From positions 1,415,907 through 1,479,906 of the forward strand of contig NZ_LT635549.1 of the NCBI RefSeq assembly GCF_900120155.1: a DNA stretch of 64,000 bases, in the 5' to 3' direction. Numbering within the stretch: position 1 is the first letter of the stretch; every line of letters starts with the position of its first letter. The translations under genes and the position numbers were made by a program. This stretch comes from Clostridium sp. Marseille-P3244 (GTDB taxonomy: Bacteria; Bacillota; Clostridia; Lachnospirales; Lachnospiraceae). Below the pieces are notes generated by a model that saw only the letters and a list, made by a program, of their open reading frames with translations, searched no databases and was not told where the DNA came from. Of this stretch, positions 42,119 through 50,719 are shown piece by piece.

Positions 42119-43080
42119 TCAACCGTGCGAAGGAGCTTCTGGCTGACGGGACCGTGGCGAGAGTGCTCGGATGGAAAGCCGGGGACCTGCCTTATAATCC
42201 GGAGCCGGCTTACTTTGAGAAGGAAGAGGATTTCGCAGATTTCGTCTACAACGGGTTCTGCGGAGCGAATTTAAGCAAATATATGATCGAGGCTTCCAAA
42301 CTGGAAGGGAAGACTCTGGTCTGTCTGAAACCCTGTGATACATACAGTTTCCAGGAGCTCATGAAAGAGCACCGTGTCGACCGTGAGAAAGCATATATCA
42401 TTGGCGTGGGATGCAAGGGCAAGCTGGATATCGAGAAGATCAGGGCTATGGGCATCAAAGGAATCCAGAGCATCCAGGGCGCAGAGATCGAGGATGAGGC
42501 GGAGACGCTGACGATCCAGACCATCTATGGAGAAAAGACCTGCGCGTACAAGGATGCCATGCTGGAGAGATGTCATGTATGCAAAGGAAAAGAGCATATG
42601 ATCTATGACGAGCTGATCGGCGAGTCAAAAGAGACGAAAGACGCGGAGCGTTTCGCGGAAGTGGAGAAGATCGAGGCTATGAGCCCGGAAGAAAAATTCG
42701 CGTTTTTCCAGAAGGAACTGAGCAAATGTATCCGCTGCAATGCCTGCAGAAATGTATGTCCTGCCTGCAGCTGCCGCAAGTGTGTGTTTGACAGCAACAA
42801 GTTCGACAGCGCTCAGAAAGCCAATGTGGATTCCTTTGAGGAGAAGATGTTCCACATCATCCGTGCTTTCCATGTGGCGGGAAGATGTACGGACTGCGGC
42901 GAGTGCAGCAGAGTATGTCCGCAGGGCATCCGTCTCCATCTGTTCAACCGGAAATTCATTAAGGATATCAATGAACTGTACGGAGAATATCAGGCAGGAG
43001 CGGATCTGGAACCGAGAACCCCTCTTACCGATTACCGGTTTGAGGATGCTGAGCCTGGGATCGTGGCAGAAAGGGGATAA
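42106..43080 (+). CDS. Flx-type iron-sulfur subunit, F420H2/coenzyme-reductase beta-like
   Basis: A 324-residue protein. The first two thirds contain LVCLKPCDTYSFQELMKEHR and VGCKGKLDIEKI, the fold seen in F420-reducing hydrogenase beta-type proteins. The C-terminal third has two [4Fe-4S] motifs: CIRCNACRNVCPACSCRKC and CTDCGECSRVCPQGI. In flxABCD-hdrABC loci of sulfate reducers and Clostridia one Flx subunit (FlxC or FlxB) has this make-up; I cannot assign the letter with certainty. The start overlaps flxD by 13 bp. Confidence 0.72.
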   Translation: MQELINRAKELLADGTVARVLGWKAGDLPYNPEPAYFEKEEDFADFVYNGFCGANLSKYMIEASKLEGKTLVCLKPCDTYSFQELMKEHRVDREKAYIIGVGCKGKLDIEKIRAMGIKGIQSIQGAEIEDEAETLTIQTIYGEKTCAYKDAMLERCHVCKGKEHMIYDELIGESKETKDAERFAEVEKIEAMSPEEKFAFFQKELSKCIRCNACRNVCPACSCRKCVFDSNKFDSAQKANVDSFEEKMFHIIRAFHVAGRCTDCGECSRVCPQGIRLHLFNRKFIKDINELYGEYQAGADLEPRTPLTDYRFEDAEPGIVAERG

Positions 43081-43083
43081 TGT

Positions 43084-44127
43084 ATGTATAAGATCGCAAA
43101 AGAAAATCTGACGGCATTATTTCAGAAGATCGCCGCAGAACAGGAACTGTACCTGCCGGTCAGAAACGAGGGACAGGTGAACTTTGGTGTGTGGACAGAG
43201 GACGCAGAAGTGGATCTGGACGCGCTGAAGACCGTAAAATCTCCGAAAGACGCCTTCTTTCCGCAGAGTGAGACTCTTTACACCTGCGTCAGGGACGGGA
43301 AGAAGATCACGGTGGAACCGGAGGCATTAAAGGAACAGAATTTCGTTGTATTTGGTATGAAGGCCTGTGACGTAAAAGGTGTGGAAGTACTGGACAGAGT
43401 ATTTCTTGTAGATCCTCTGGATACGTTCTATGCTGCCCGGAGAGAACACGGGACGATCGTTGCCCTTGCCTGCCATGAGCCGGAGGAGACTTGTTTCTGT
43501 AAGGTGTTTGGTGTGGATGCGGCCGATCCTTCCGCAGCCGATGTAGCGGCCTGGATGGTAGAGGATTCCCTTTACTGGAAACCGGTCACGGAGAAGGGCG
43601 AAGCGTTGACAGAGGCTGTGAAAGACCTTCTGGAGGAGGATGGCGCAGCAGAAGCGATGGTAGAAAAAGAGAAAGAAGCCATCCGCGGCATTGTGGAGAA
43701 GCTTCCATATACAAATCTTTCCCTGGAGGGATGGAACGGGGACGTTCTGATGGAGAAGTTCGAGGATCCGCTCTGGGACGAACTGTACAGGCCGTGTCTT
43801 GCATGCGGAACGTGTACGTTTGTATGTCCCACATGTCAGTGTTATGACATCAAGGACTATGACGCCGGAAAGAACGGAGTCCAGAGGTACCGCTGCTGGG
43901 ATTCCTGTATGTACTCTGACTTTACCATGATGGCTCATGGTAATAACCGGAAATCACAGAAGGAAAGATTCCGCCAGAGATTTATGCACAAGCTGGTCTA
44001 CTATCCGGCGAACAACGACGGGATGTATTCCTGTGTAGGATGCGGAAGATGCGTGGAGAAATGTCCTGCGTCACTGAATATCGTGAAAGTTATCAAAGCG
44101 TTTGAGAAACAGGGAGGTGAGCAGTAA
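43084..44127 (+). CDS. Flx-type iron-sulfur subunit, AsrA/HydB-like
   Basis: A 347-residue protein with an N-terminal domain (FVVFGMKACDVKGVEVLDRV) and two C-terminal [4Fe-4S] motifs, CLACGTCTFVCPTCQCYD and CVGCGRCVEKCPASL. It resembles the A subunit of anaerobic sulfite reductase and the beta subunit of sulfhydrogenases, which pair with a flavoprotein gamma/B subunit. Such a partner follows directly with a 1-bp overlap. It is expected to carry electrons from the NAD(P)H-binding FlxA to FlxD/HdrA. Confidence 0.75.
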   Translation: MYKIAKENLTALFQKIAAEQELYLPVRNEGQVNFGVWTEDAEVDLDALKTVKSPKDAFFPQSETLYTCVRDGKKITVEPEALKEQNFVVFGMKACDVKGVEVLDRVFLVDPLDTFYAARREHGTIVALACHEPEETCFCKVFGVDAADPSAADVAAWMVEDSLYWKPVTEKGEALTEAVKDLLEEDGAAEAMVEKEKEAIRGIVEKLPYTNLSLEGWNGDVLMEKFEDPLWDELYRPCLACGTCTFVCPTCQCYDIKDYDAGKNGVQRYRCWDSCMYSDFTMMAHGNNRKSQKERFRQRFMHKLVYYPANNDGMYSCVGCGRCVEKCPASLNIVKVIKAFEKQGGEQ

Positions 44128-44981
44128 TGAGTGAATGTACCTGCCATAAGAATTATACTCTTGATACTTTGATCCCGCAGGTGGGCGTGATCACGGATAT
44201 CCGTGAGGAGACTCCGGATGTGAAGACATTCCGCGTGAACGCGCCCGAGGGCGGCAAGCTTTTTGAGCATATGCCGGGACAGTGCGCGATGCTCTGTGCT
44301 CCGGGGATCAGCGAAGGCATGTTTTCCATCACCTCTTCGCCGACCAACAAGGAATATCAGGAATTCAGCATTAAGAAATGCGGTGTGCTGACAGATTATC
44401 TCCACAGCCTGGAAGTGGGAGATGAGATCACGGTCCGCGGACCCTACGGCAATCATTTTCCGGTGGAGGATAAGCTGAAGGGAAAAGACCTCCTGTTTAT
44501 CGCCGGAGGAATCGGTCTTGCGCCGCTGCGTTCTGTGATCAATTATGTGCTGGATAACCGGGATGATTACGGTACAGTGGATATCGTATACGGATCCCGT
44601 TCCGCGGATGACCTGGTACAGCTCAAAGAGATCCAGGAAGTCTGGATGAAAGCAAAAGATGTACATGTTCATCTGACGATCGACCGGGAGCAGGAAGGCT
44701 GGGACGGTCATGTGGGTTTTGTGCCGAATTATGTGAAAGAGCTTGGTTTTGACGTAAACAAGACAGCTCTGATCTGCGGCCCGCCGATCATGATCAAGTT
44801 TACGCTCGCGGGACTTGAGGAGATCGGATTCTCCAGAGATCAGGTGTATACGACTCTGGAGCTCCGCATGAAATGCGGGATCGGAAAATGCGGAAGATGC
44901 AACATCGGATCCAAATACGTGTGCAAAGACGGTCCGGTATTTCGGTGCGATGAAATCGATGAGATGCCGAATGAATACTAG
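44127..44981 (+). CDS. flxA: FlxA-like FAD/NAD(P)H-binding subunit
   Basis: A 284-residue protein of the ferredoxin-NADP reductase superfamily, closest to AsrB/HydG and dihydroorotate dehydrogenase electron-transfer subunits. The FAD site is around MFSITSSPTNK, the NAD(P) site at LLFIAGGIGLAPLRSV, and the C-terminal Cys cluster is CGIGKCGRCNIGSKYVC, a [2Fe-2S] ligand set. It would oxidise NADH or NADPH and feed the Flx/Hdr chain. The ATG shares a base with the preceding stop region. The next gene starts 17 bp on. Confidence 0.85.
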   Translation: MSECTCHKNYTLDTLIPQVGVITDIREETPDVKTFRVNAPEGGKLFEHMPGQCAMLCAPGISEGMFSITSSPTNKEYQEFSIKKCGVLTDYLHSLEVGDEITVRGPYGNHFPVEDKLKGKDLLFIAGGIGLAPLRSVINYVLDNRDDYGTVDIVYGSRSADDLVQLKEIQEVWMKAKDVHVHLTIDREQEGWDGHVGFVPNYVKELGFDVNKTALICGPPIMIKFTLAGLEEIGFSRDQVYTTLELRMKCGIGKCGRCNIGSKYVCKDGPVFRCDEIDEMPNEY

Positions 44982-44998
44982 GGAAAGGAAGAAATATC

Positions 44999-45673
44999 AT
45001 GGAAAAAATGGTAAATGTATATTTTTTCGGTAAGAAATACAGTGTGCCGGCTGACCTGACGATCATGACAGCTATGGAGTACGCGGGCTATACACTGAAA
45101 AGAGGATGCGGCTGCCGCCATGGTTTCTGCGGCGCCTGCGCGACGATCTACAGGATCAAAGGGAAAAATGAATTAAAAACATGCCTTGCCTGTCAGACTC
45201 AGGTGGAGGAAGGTATGTATGTAGCGAGTATCCCGTTCTTCCCGACAGACAAGAGAACCTATGATATCGACGAGATCCGCCCGGAGCAGAGGATCATGAT
45301 GGATCTGTATCCGGAGATCTACAGCTGCATCGGCTGTAATGCGTGTACAAAGGCTTGTACGCAGGATCTGAATGTTATGCAGTATATCGCTTATGCACAG
45401 CGCGGTGATATTGAGAAATGCGCGGAAGAATCTTTTGACTGTATCGGCTGCGGATGCTGTTCCGTGAGATGTCCGGCCGGGATCTCCCATCCGATGGTGG
45501 GAGTCCTTGCGAGACGTCTGACCGGAAAATATATCGCGCCTGAGTCAAAGCATCTGACGAATCGGGTAGAAGAGATCCACCACGGCCAGTATGATGAGCT
45601 CATAGAGCAGATCATGGAAAAGCCGATCGAGGAAATGCAGGAACTCTATAACAACAGAGAGATCGAGGAATAA
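44999..45673 (+). CDS. frdB: Fumarate reductase/succinate dehydrogenase iron-sulfur subunit-like
   Basis: A 224-residue protein. The N-terminal ~90 residues are a [2Fe-2S] ferredoxin domain (CGCRHGFCGACATIYR, CLACQ). Two Cys motifs follow: CIGCNACTKACTQDL and CIGCGCCSVRCPAG. The order is that of SdhB/FrdB or TfrB, but the Cys spacings suggest two [4Fe-4S] clusters rather than one [4Fe-4S] and one [3Fe-4S]. It should relay electrons to the flavoprotein encoded 12 bp downstream. No membrane anchor subunit is nearby, so the enzyme is soluble. Confidence 0.8.
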   Translation: MEKMVNVYFFGKKYSVPADLTIMTAMEYAGYTLKRGCGCRHGFCGACATIYRIKGKNELKTCLACQTQVEEGMYVASIPFFPTDKRTYDIDEIRPEQRIMMDLYPEIYSCIGCNACTKACTQDLNVMQYIAYAQRGDIEKCAEESFDCIGCGCCSVRCPAGISHPMVGVLARRLTGKYIAPESKHLTNRVEEIHHGQYDELIEQIMEKPIEEMQELYNNREIEE

Positions 45674-45685
45674 GGAGGGAAGACC

Positions 45686-47287
45686 ATGTTTACACCGGAA
45701 ATGATGGAATCCGTAAAGAAAGTGGAGGCCACCAGGGCAGAACGTATCGGAAAAGAACTGAGACGTATGACTGCGGAAGAGAAAGATGCTCTCCTTAAGG
45801 AGTTTCATCCTGATTACAGGGAAGAGGCATTTGCTGAGATCAAGGTAGGGCCGAATAAAGGGCAGAAGGCACCGAAGGAGCTGGTACACCTTCTTCATTC
45901 CAACAGCCGCCTGCTTACGGAGAAAGTTGATATCAACAAAATCGATTATGATGTAGACGTACTTGTCATCGGCGGCGGCGGCGCGGGAGCGTCGGCAGCT
46001 ATCGAGGCTCACGAGGCGGGAGCAAATGTCATGATCGTTACAAAACTGCGCATCGGCGACGCCAATACTATGATGGCCGAGGGCGGAATCCAGGCAGCTG
46101 ACAAGGAGAATGACTCTCCGGTACAGCATTATCTGGACGCGTTCGGAGGCGGACATTTCGCAGCGAGACCGGAACTTTTAAGACGTCTTGTCATGGAAGC
46201 TCCGGACGCGATCAAATGGCTCAACGAGCTGGGAGTTATGTTTGACAAGGATAAAGACGGAAGGATGATCACCACTCACGGCGGCGGGACATCCAGAAAG
46301 AGAATGCATGCCTGCAAGGACTACTCCGGTGCGGAGATCATGCGTACACTTCGTGATGAAGTGCTGAACCGCCAGATACCGGTGGTGGAATTTACTGTGG
46401 CGGTGGAGCTGATCCGGGACGACAGAGGTCAGGTGGCCGGCGCTGTTCTCCAGAATCTGGAGACAGAAGATTATCTTGTGGCAAGAGCCAAGACTGTCAT
46501 CATCGCGACAGGAGGAGCGGGACGTATGCATTATCAGGGCTTCCCGACTTCCAATCACTACGGCGCGACAGCCGACGGGCTGATCCTCGGATACCGGATG
46601 GGCGCTCCGCTTCTGTACCAGGATACGATCCAGTATCATCCGACAGGAGTGGCCTATCCCTCACAGATCTTCGGGGCACTTGTCACAGAGAAGGTCCGTT
46701 CTGTAGGAGCGCAGCTGGTCAATGTGGACGGTGAAGCTTTCATGCATCCGCTGGAGACCCGCGACGTTGCCGCGGCATCGATCATCCGTGAGTGCACGGC
46801 GCGCGGCAAAGGGGTTACGACACCACTTGGAAGCGGCGTATGGCTCGATACACCGATGATCGAGGAGATCGGCGGACCGGGAACCATCGAGAAGCGGATC
46901 CCGGCAATGCTGCGTATGTATATGAATTATGACATTGATATGAGAAAGCTTCCGATCCTTGTATATCCGACCCTTCACTACCAGAACGGTGGACTGGAGA
47001 TCGGCGGAGACGGATTTACGAAAGTCATCGACAATCTGCTTGTGGCAGGAGAGGCAGTGGGCGGTATCCACGGAAGAAACCGTCTGATGGGAAATTCTCT
47101 GCTGGATATCATCGTATTTGGCCGTAACGCAGGCAAGGCTGCGGCGGCGAAAGCGAAGAATGTGGAGATCGGAACGATGAACCTGGATCATGTAGAAGCA
47201 TATGCCAAAGAGCTGAAGACAGCGGGAGTTGACACTGGCGACGTATCGCCGCTTCTTCTTCCGAAATATGCAAGACATGAGAGATAG
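45686..47287 (+). CDS. frdA: Soluble fumarate reductase flavoprotein subunit
   Basis: A 533-residue flavoprotein of the FrdA/SdhA/NadB family. FAD binds at VLVIGGGGAGASAAIEAHEA (about 93-112), preceded by an extra ~85-residue N-terminal extension. Active-site motifs are all present: YHPTG, LETRDVAAAS, LHYQNGG and NRLMGNSLLD. In the covalent-flavin site (usually R-S-H-T) the His is replaced by Asn127 (DANTMMAEGG), so FAD should be bound noncovalently. The C-terminal domain is shorter than in SdhA. Expected reaction: fumarate to succinate. NadB activity is an alternative, but no nadA or nadC is present and fumarase follows. Confidence 0.82.
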   Translation: MFTPEMMESVKKVEATRAERIGKELRRMTAEEKDALLKEFHPDYREEAFAEIKVGPNKGQKAPKELVHLLHSNSRLLTEKVDINKIDYDVDVLVIGGGGAGASAAIEAHEAGANVMIVTKLRIGDANTMMAEGGIQAADKENDSPVQHYLDAFGGGHFAARPELLRRLVMEAPDAIKWLNELGVMFDKDKDGRMITTHGGGTSRKRMHACKDYSGAEIMRTLRDEVLNRQIPVVEFTVAVELIRDDRGQVAGAVLQNLETEDYLVARAKTVIIATGGAGRMHYQGFPTSNHYGATADGLILGYRMGAPLLYQDTIQYHPTGVAYPSQIFGALVTEKVRSVGAQLVNVDGEAFMHPLETRDVAAASIIRECTARGKGVTTPLGSGVWLDTPMIEEIGGPGTIEKRIPAMLRMYMNYDIDMRKLPILVYPTLHYQNGGLEIGGDGFTKVIDNLLVAGEAVGGIHGRNRLMGNSLLDIIVFGRNAGKAAAAKAKNVEIGTMNLDHVEAYAKELKTAGVDTGDVSPLLLPKYARHER

Positions 47288-47309
47288 AGAATGAAGGAGG
47301 CTGATTTTC

Positions 47310-48152
47310 ATGCGTGAGATCAATGTATCGACTCTTACAGACGTGATCGAAAAGCTCTGTATCGAGGCCAATGAGCATCTTCCGGAAGATGTAAAATGTG
47401 CGATCCAGGACTGCAGGGCATGTGAGGACGGAGAGATCGCCAGGGGCGTGCTGGATAATATTATTGAGAATTATAAAATCGCGGACAGCGAGAATGTGCC
47501 GATCTGTCAGGATACAGGAATGGCCTGCGTATTTCTTGAGATCGGACAGGATGTACATCTGGTTGGAGGAGATCTGGCAGAGGCGGTGGACGAGGGCGTC
47601 CGCCGCGGGTATGACAAAGGATACCTGCGCAAATCTGTTGTGAAAGATCCGGTGCGTCGAGGAAATACAGGGGATAATACTCCTGCTATGCTTTATACAG
47701 AGATCGTGCCGGGCGAGAATATCAAGGTTACTGTGGGACCGAAAGGATTCGGCAGCGAGAACATGAGCCAGATCCGTATGTTTAAACCTTCCGCCGGACT
47801 TCAGGGGATCAAGGATTTTATTATCGAAGCGGTGGAGACTGCCGGACCGAATCCGTGTCCGCCAATGGTGGTTGGCGTAGGGATCGGAGGAACTTTCGAT
47901 AAGTGCGCTCTTCTGGCGAAAAAGGCGCTCATGCGTCCTCTGGATTCTTCCAATCCGGATCCGTTCTACGCGGATCTGGAGAAGGAGATGCTGGAGAAGA
48001 TCAATGAGCTGGGGATCGGTCCTCAGGGGTTTGGCGGTAGAACAACGGCCATCGGACTGAATATTGAGACGATGCCTACCCATATCGCGGGAATGCCATG
48101 TGCAGTCAATATTAACTGCCATGTGACACGCCACAAATCGGAGGTGATATAA
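47310..48152 (+). CDS. fumA: Fumarate hydratase class I, alpha subunit
   Basis: A 280-residue subunit of the oxygen-sensitive [4Fe-4S] fumarase that interconverts malate and fumarate. The cluster Cys residues lie in VPICQDTGMACVF and near GPNPCPPMVVG. RRGNTGDNTPAML is a family signature. AAGGAGG precedes the ATG at 47310, 22 bp after frdA. The beta subunit begins at the next base after its stop. The pair corresponds to the two halves of the single-chain E. coli enzyme. Confidence 0.93.
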   Translation: MREINVSTLTDVIEKLCIEANEHLPEDVKCAIQDCRACEDGEIARGVLDNIIENYKIADSENVPICQDTGMACVFLEIGQDVHLVGGDLAEAVDEGVRRGYDKGYLRKSVVKDPVRRGNTGDNTPAMLYTEIVPGENIKVTVGPKGFGSENMSQIRMFKPSAGLQGIKDFIIEAVETAGPNPCPPMVVGVGIGGTFDKCALLAKKALMRPLDSSNPDPFYADLEKEMLEKINELGIGPQGFGGRTTAIGLNIETMPTHIAGMPCAVNINCHVTRHKSEVI

Positions 48153-48713
48153 ATGGCAGCAAGAAAGATCACGTTACCACTTACAGCAGAACTGGCAAAG
48201 ACACTTCATGCAGGTGATGAAGTGCTCCTTACGGGTACTATCTATACATCCCGTGATGCCGGACACAAGAGGATGTGTGAGGCCCTGGCAAAAGGAGAGA
48301 AGATTCCCTTTGATCCGACAGACGCGACGATTTATTATGTAGGACCTACTCCGGCGAAGCCGGGACAGGTCATCGGAAGCGCAGGCCCCACGACAAGCGG
48401 GCGTATGGATGCCTATGCTCCCACGATGATGTCTGTAGGAGCCAGAGGAATGATCGGCAAGGGCGCCAGACTCCCGGAAGTCGTGGAGGCCATGAAAAAA
48501 TACAACGGAGTGTATTTTGGCGCTATCGGCGGAGCAGGAGCACTGCTGGCAAAATGCATCAAGAAGGCAGAACTGATCGCCTATGAAGATCTGGGAGCGG
48601 AGGCTCTGCGCAGACTGTATGTGGAGGATATGCCTCTGGTGGTCATTATCGACAGCGAAGGAAACAATCTGTATGAGGATGGCAGGAAGGCATACCTGGA
48701 CAGCAGAAAATAA
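48153..48713 (+). CDS. fumB: Fumarate hydratase class I, beta subunit
   Basis: A 186-residue swivel-domain subunit. LLTGTIYTSRDAGHKRM, IGSAGPTTSGRMDAY and GAIGGAGALLAKCI are the family blocks. GGAGG lies before the ATG, within the end of the alpha gene. The class also includes L-tartrate dehydratase, but the location after a fumarate reductase supports fumarase. Confidence 0.92.
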   Translation: MAARKITLPLTAELAKTLHAGDEVLLTGTIYTSRDAGHKRMCEALAKGEKIPFDPTDATIYYVGPTPAKPGQVIGSAGPTTSGRMDAYAPTMMSVGARGMIGKGARLPEVVEAMKKYNGVYFGAIGGAGALLAKCIKKAELIAYEDLGAEALRRLYVEDMPLVVIIDSEGNNLYEDGRKAYLDSRK

Positions 48714-48814
48714 GAGAGACAAATGCAGGAAACAAATACATTTTGAGAGAAACATATTATTCGGCTGCGGCGTCCTGCCGCGGCCAATTCAATGAAAAGG
48801 AATGGAGATAAAAA

Positions 48815-49126
48815 ATGGCAGATTTATTAGAAGCTTTAATGATATTTTGTTTTGGCCTTTCCTGGCCGATCTCAATCAGAAAATCCTGGGTATCCAGGAC
48901 GGCAAAAGGAAAGAGCCTGTTTTTTGAAGTATTCCTGTGCATCGGGTACATCTTCGGGATCGTGAGAAAGATCCTCCTGTTCGCCGCGGCGTCAGAGCCG
49001 CTGGGATGGCTGTTCTATCTGGGATGGTTCTTCTATGTGCTGAACTTCTGTGAGATATCCATAGATATCGGGCTGTATTTCAGAAATGTAAAGCTGGACA
49101 GAGAGAGAGAAAAGGCTGCTGCATAA
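48815..49126 (+). CDS. Small membrane protein, possible PQ-loop-like
   Basis: A 103-residue protein with three hydrophobic segments at about residues 3-20, 37-57 and 62-88. The first (FCFGLSWPISIRKSWVSRTA, with KGKSLFFE after it) resembles a PQ-loop repeat with a W-P pair in place of P-Q. The tail is charged. A transport or sensing role is possible but not shown. GGAG lies about 7 nt before ATG. It follows the fumarase genes after about 100 bp that contain a GC-rich hairpin (GGCTGCGGC/GCCGCGGCC). Confidence 0.6.
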   Translation: MADLLEALMIFCFGLSWPISIRKSWVSRTAKGKSLFFEVFLCIGYIFGIVRKILLFAAASEPLGWLFYLGWFFYVLNFCEISIDIGLYFRNVKLDREREKAAA

Positions 49127-49134
49127 TAAATTTT

Positions 49135-49178
49135 CAAAAAGGGACAGGCACTTTTTAAAAGGTGCCTGTCCCTTTTTT
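49135..49178. terminator. Bidirectional terminator, copy of a dispersed palindrome
   Basis: GGGACAGGCAC (49141-49151) pairs with GTGCCTGTCCC (49162-49172), flanked by A and T runs. It lies between converging genes. The same core, and the downstream TTTTCTGAAT, recur in the palindrome at 63875-63950. Confidence 0.8.
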
Positions 49179-49201
49179 CTACTGTTTTCTGAATAGTTTT
49201 T

Positions 49202-50431
49202 CTATTTTTTCTGATTTTCGATTTCCTGCATTTTCATAGCGCGGACTTTCAGTGGGAGGCCAAACAGATTGATAAATCCGTCCGCGTCATGATGATCATA
49301 GAGTTCTCCGGTAGTGAAGCTGGCCAGAGACTCGCTGTACAGGGAGTATGGAGAGGTCTCGCCGGCTTTGATGATATTGCCTTTATAGAGCTTGAATTTT
49401 ACTTCCCCGGTCACATACTGCTGTGTTACATCAATAAACGCCTGAATCGCTTCGCGCAGCGGAGTGAACCATTTGCCTTCATACACGATCTGAGCAAATT
49501 TATTTCCCAGGTCTTTCTTTACTTCATAAGTAGCCCGGTCAAGGACCAGTTCTTCCAGCTGTTCGTGGGCCGCCATAAGGATGGTTCCGCCGGGTGTCTC
49601 ATAGACGCCGCGGGATTTCATGCCTACGACGCGGTTTTCCACGATATCAATGATGCCGATCCCGTGTTTGCCGCCCAGGGCATTTAGCTCGGTAATGATT
49701 TCGGAAACCTTCATCTCTTTCCCGTTCAGGCTCTTCGGGATGCCGGCCTCAAATGTCATAGTGACATATTCGTCCTCGTCCGGCGCCTTCTCAGGAGTGA
49801 CCCCAAGGACGAGAAGATCGTCATAGTTGGGTTCATTTGCGGGATCTTCCAGCTCCAGTCCCTCATGGCTGATGTGCCAGAGGTTGCGGTCGCGGCTGTA
49901 GCTGTGCTTCGCGTCGAAGGGAAGGTCGATGCCGTGCTGCCTGCAGTACTCGATCTCGTCTTCACGGGACTGCATCGTCCAGATGTCTGTCATACGCCAC
50001 GGAGCAATGATCTTGATATCCGGCGCCAGCGCCTTGATGCCAAGTTCAAAACGGATCTGGTCGTTTCCCTTTCCGGTAGCGCCGTGGCAGATCGCGACAG
50101 CTCCTTCCTTGCGGGCAACCTCTACCAGCTTCTTCGCGATTACCGGACGGGCCATAGATGTTCCCAGAAGATATTTGTTCTCATAAACGGCCCCGGCTTT
50201 CACGCAGGGTATGATGTAGTCATCACAGAATTCGTCGATGATATTTTCAATGTACAATTTGGAGGCCCCGGAGAGCTTTGCCCTTTCCTCCAGTCCGTCC
50301 AGCTCTTCGCCCTGTCCGCAGTCGATACAGCAGCAGATAACTTCATAGTCAAAGTTCTCTTTCAGCCATGGGATGATGGCGGTAGTGTCAAGACCGCCGG
50401 AATATGCCAGTACTACTTTCTCTTTACTCAT
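49202..50431 (-). CDS. argG: Argininosuccinate synthase
   Basis: A 409-residue enzyme joining citrulline and aspartate with ATP, the next-to-last step of arginine synthesis. The P-loop is [26 protein letters not shown] and [14 protein letters not shown] are further signatures. The length is standard. AGGAGGC precedes the start on the minus strand. No argH follows in the window, so argG is a single gene here. A promoter and ArgR-like boxes lie upstream. Confidence 0.96.
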   Translation of the reverse strand: MSKEKVVLAYSGGLDTTAIIPWLKENFDYEVICCCIDCGQGEELDGLEERAKLSGASKLYIENIIDEFCDDYIIPCVKAGAVYENKYLLGTSMARPVIAKKLVEVARKEGAVAICHGATGKGNDQIRFELGIKALAPDIKIIAPWRMTDIWTMQSREDEIEYCRQHGIDLPFDAKHSYSRDRNLWHISHEGLELEDPANEPNYDDLLVLGVTPEKAPDEDEYVTMTFEAGIPKSLNGKEMKVSEIITELNALGGKHGIGIIDIVENRVVGMKSRGVYETPGGTILMAAHEQLEELVLDRATYEVKKDLGNKFAQIVYEGKWFTPLREAIQAFIDVTQQYVTGEVKFKLYKGNIIKAGETSPYSLYSESLASFTTGELYDHHDADGFINLFGLPLKVRAMKMQEIENQKK

Positions 50432-50528
50432 TTTGATTGCCTCCTGAATGTATTTTTATTAATTTTGTCATCCTCTCCCGGAGAGAGACAACAGTGTTTT
50501 AAGATGCCGCCTTGATAAGCTAAAACCT

Positions 50529-50557
50529 ACTATACACCAGAAATTATAATTATGCAA
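50529..50557 (-). promoter_or_regulatory. Promoter of argG
   Basis: On the minus strand TTGCAT (50557-50552) and TATAGT (50534-50529) are separated by 17 bp, about 100 bp before argG. Confidence 0.65.
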
Positions 50558-50583
50558 CAAAAAAATTATAAAAAAAGATTTTA

Positions 50584-50638
50584 TGCATATAGTGCATAAA
50601 TAATGCATAAAAATACAGGTTTTATTCATAGAAATACA
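50584..50638. promoter_or_regulatory. Tandem ArgR/AhrC boxes
   Basis: TGCATAAAAATACA at 50604-50617 fits the ARG box TGNAT-W4-ATNCA. TTCATAGAAATACA follows at 50625-50638, 21 bp on, and TGCATATAGTGCAT lies at 50584-50597. The spacing of about two helical turns is usual for an ArgR hexamer. They lie upstream of the argG -35 box. Confidence 0.6.
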
Positions 50639-50719
50639 TAACACAGAATCATATGTCGTAAGGGGAGAGAACAGATTTATTTCGGACACATAAACTGAAA
50701 CCATGAAAGGAGGATGTCA

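Noticed and set aside
45686-47287. Flavoprotein considered as L-aspartate oxidase (NadB)
   Set aside because: No nadA or nadC nearby, an FrdB-like partner gene is directly upstream and fumarase directly downstream. Kept only as an alternative.
49129-49200. Palindrome at 49.15 kb as a mobile element with a transposase
   Set aside because: No gene or target duplication is attached; it is best treated as a non-autonomous repeat or terminator.
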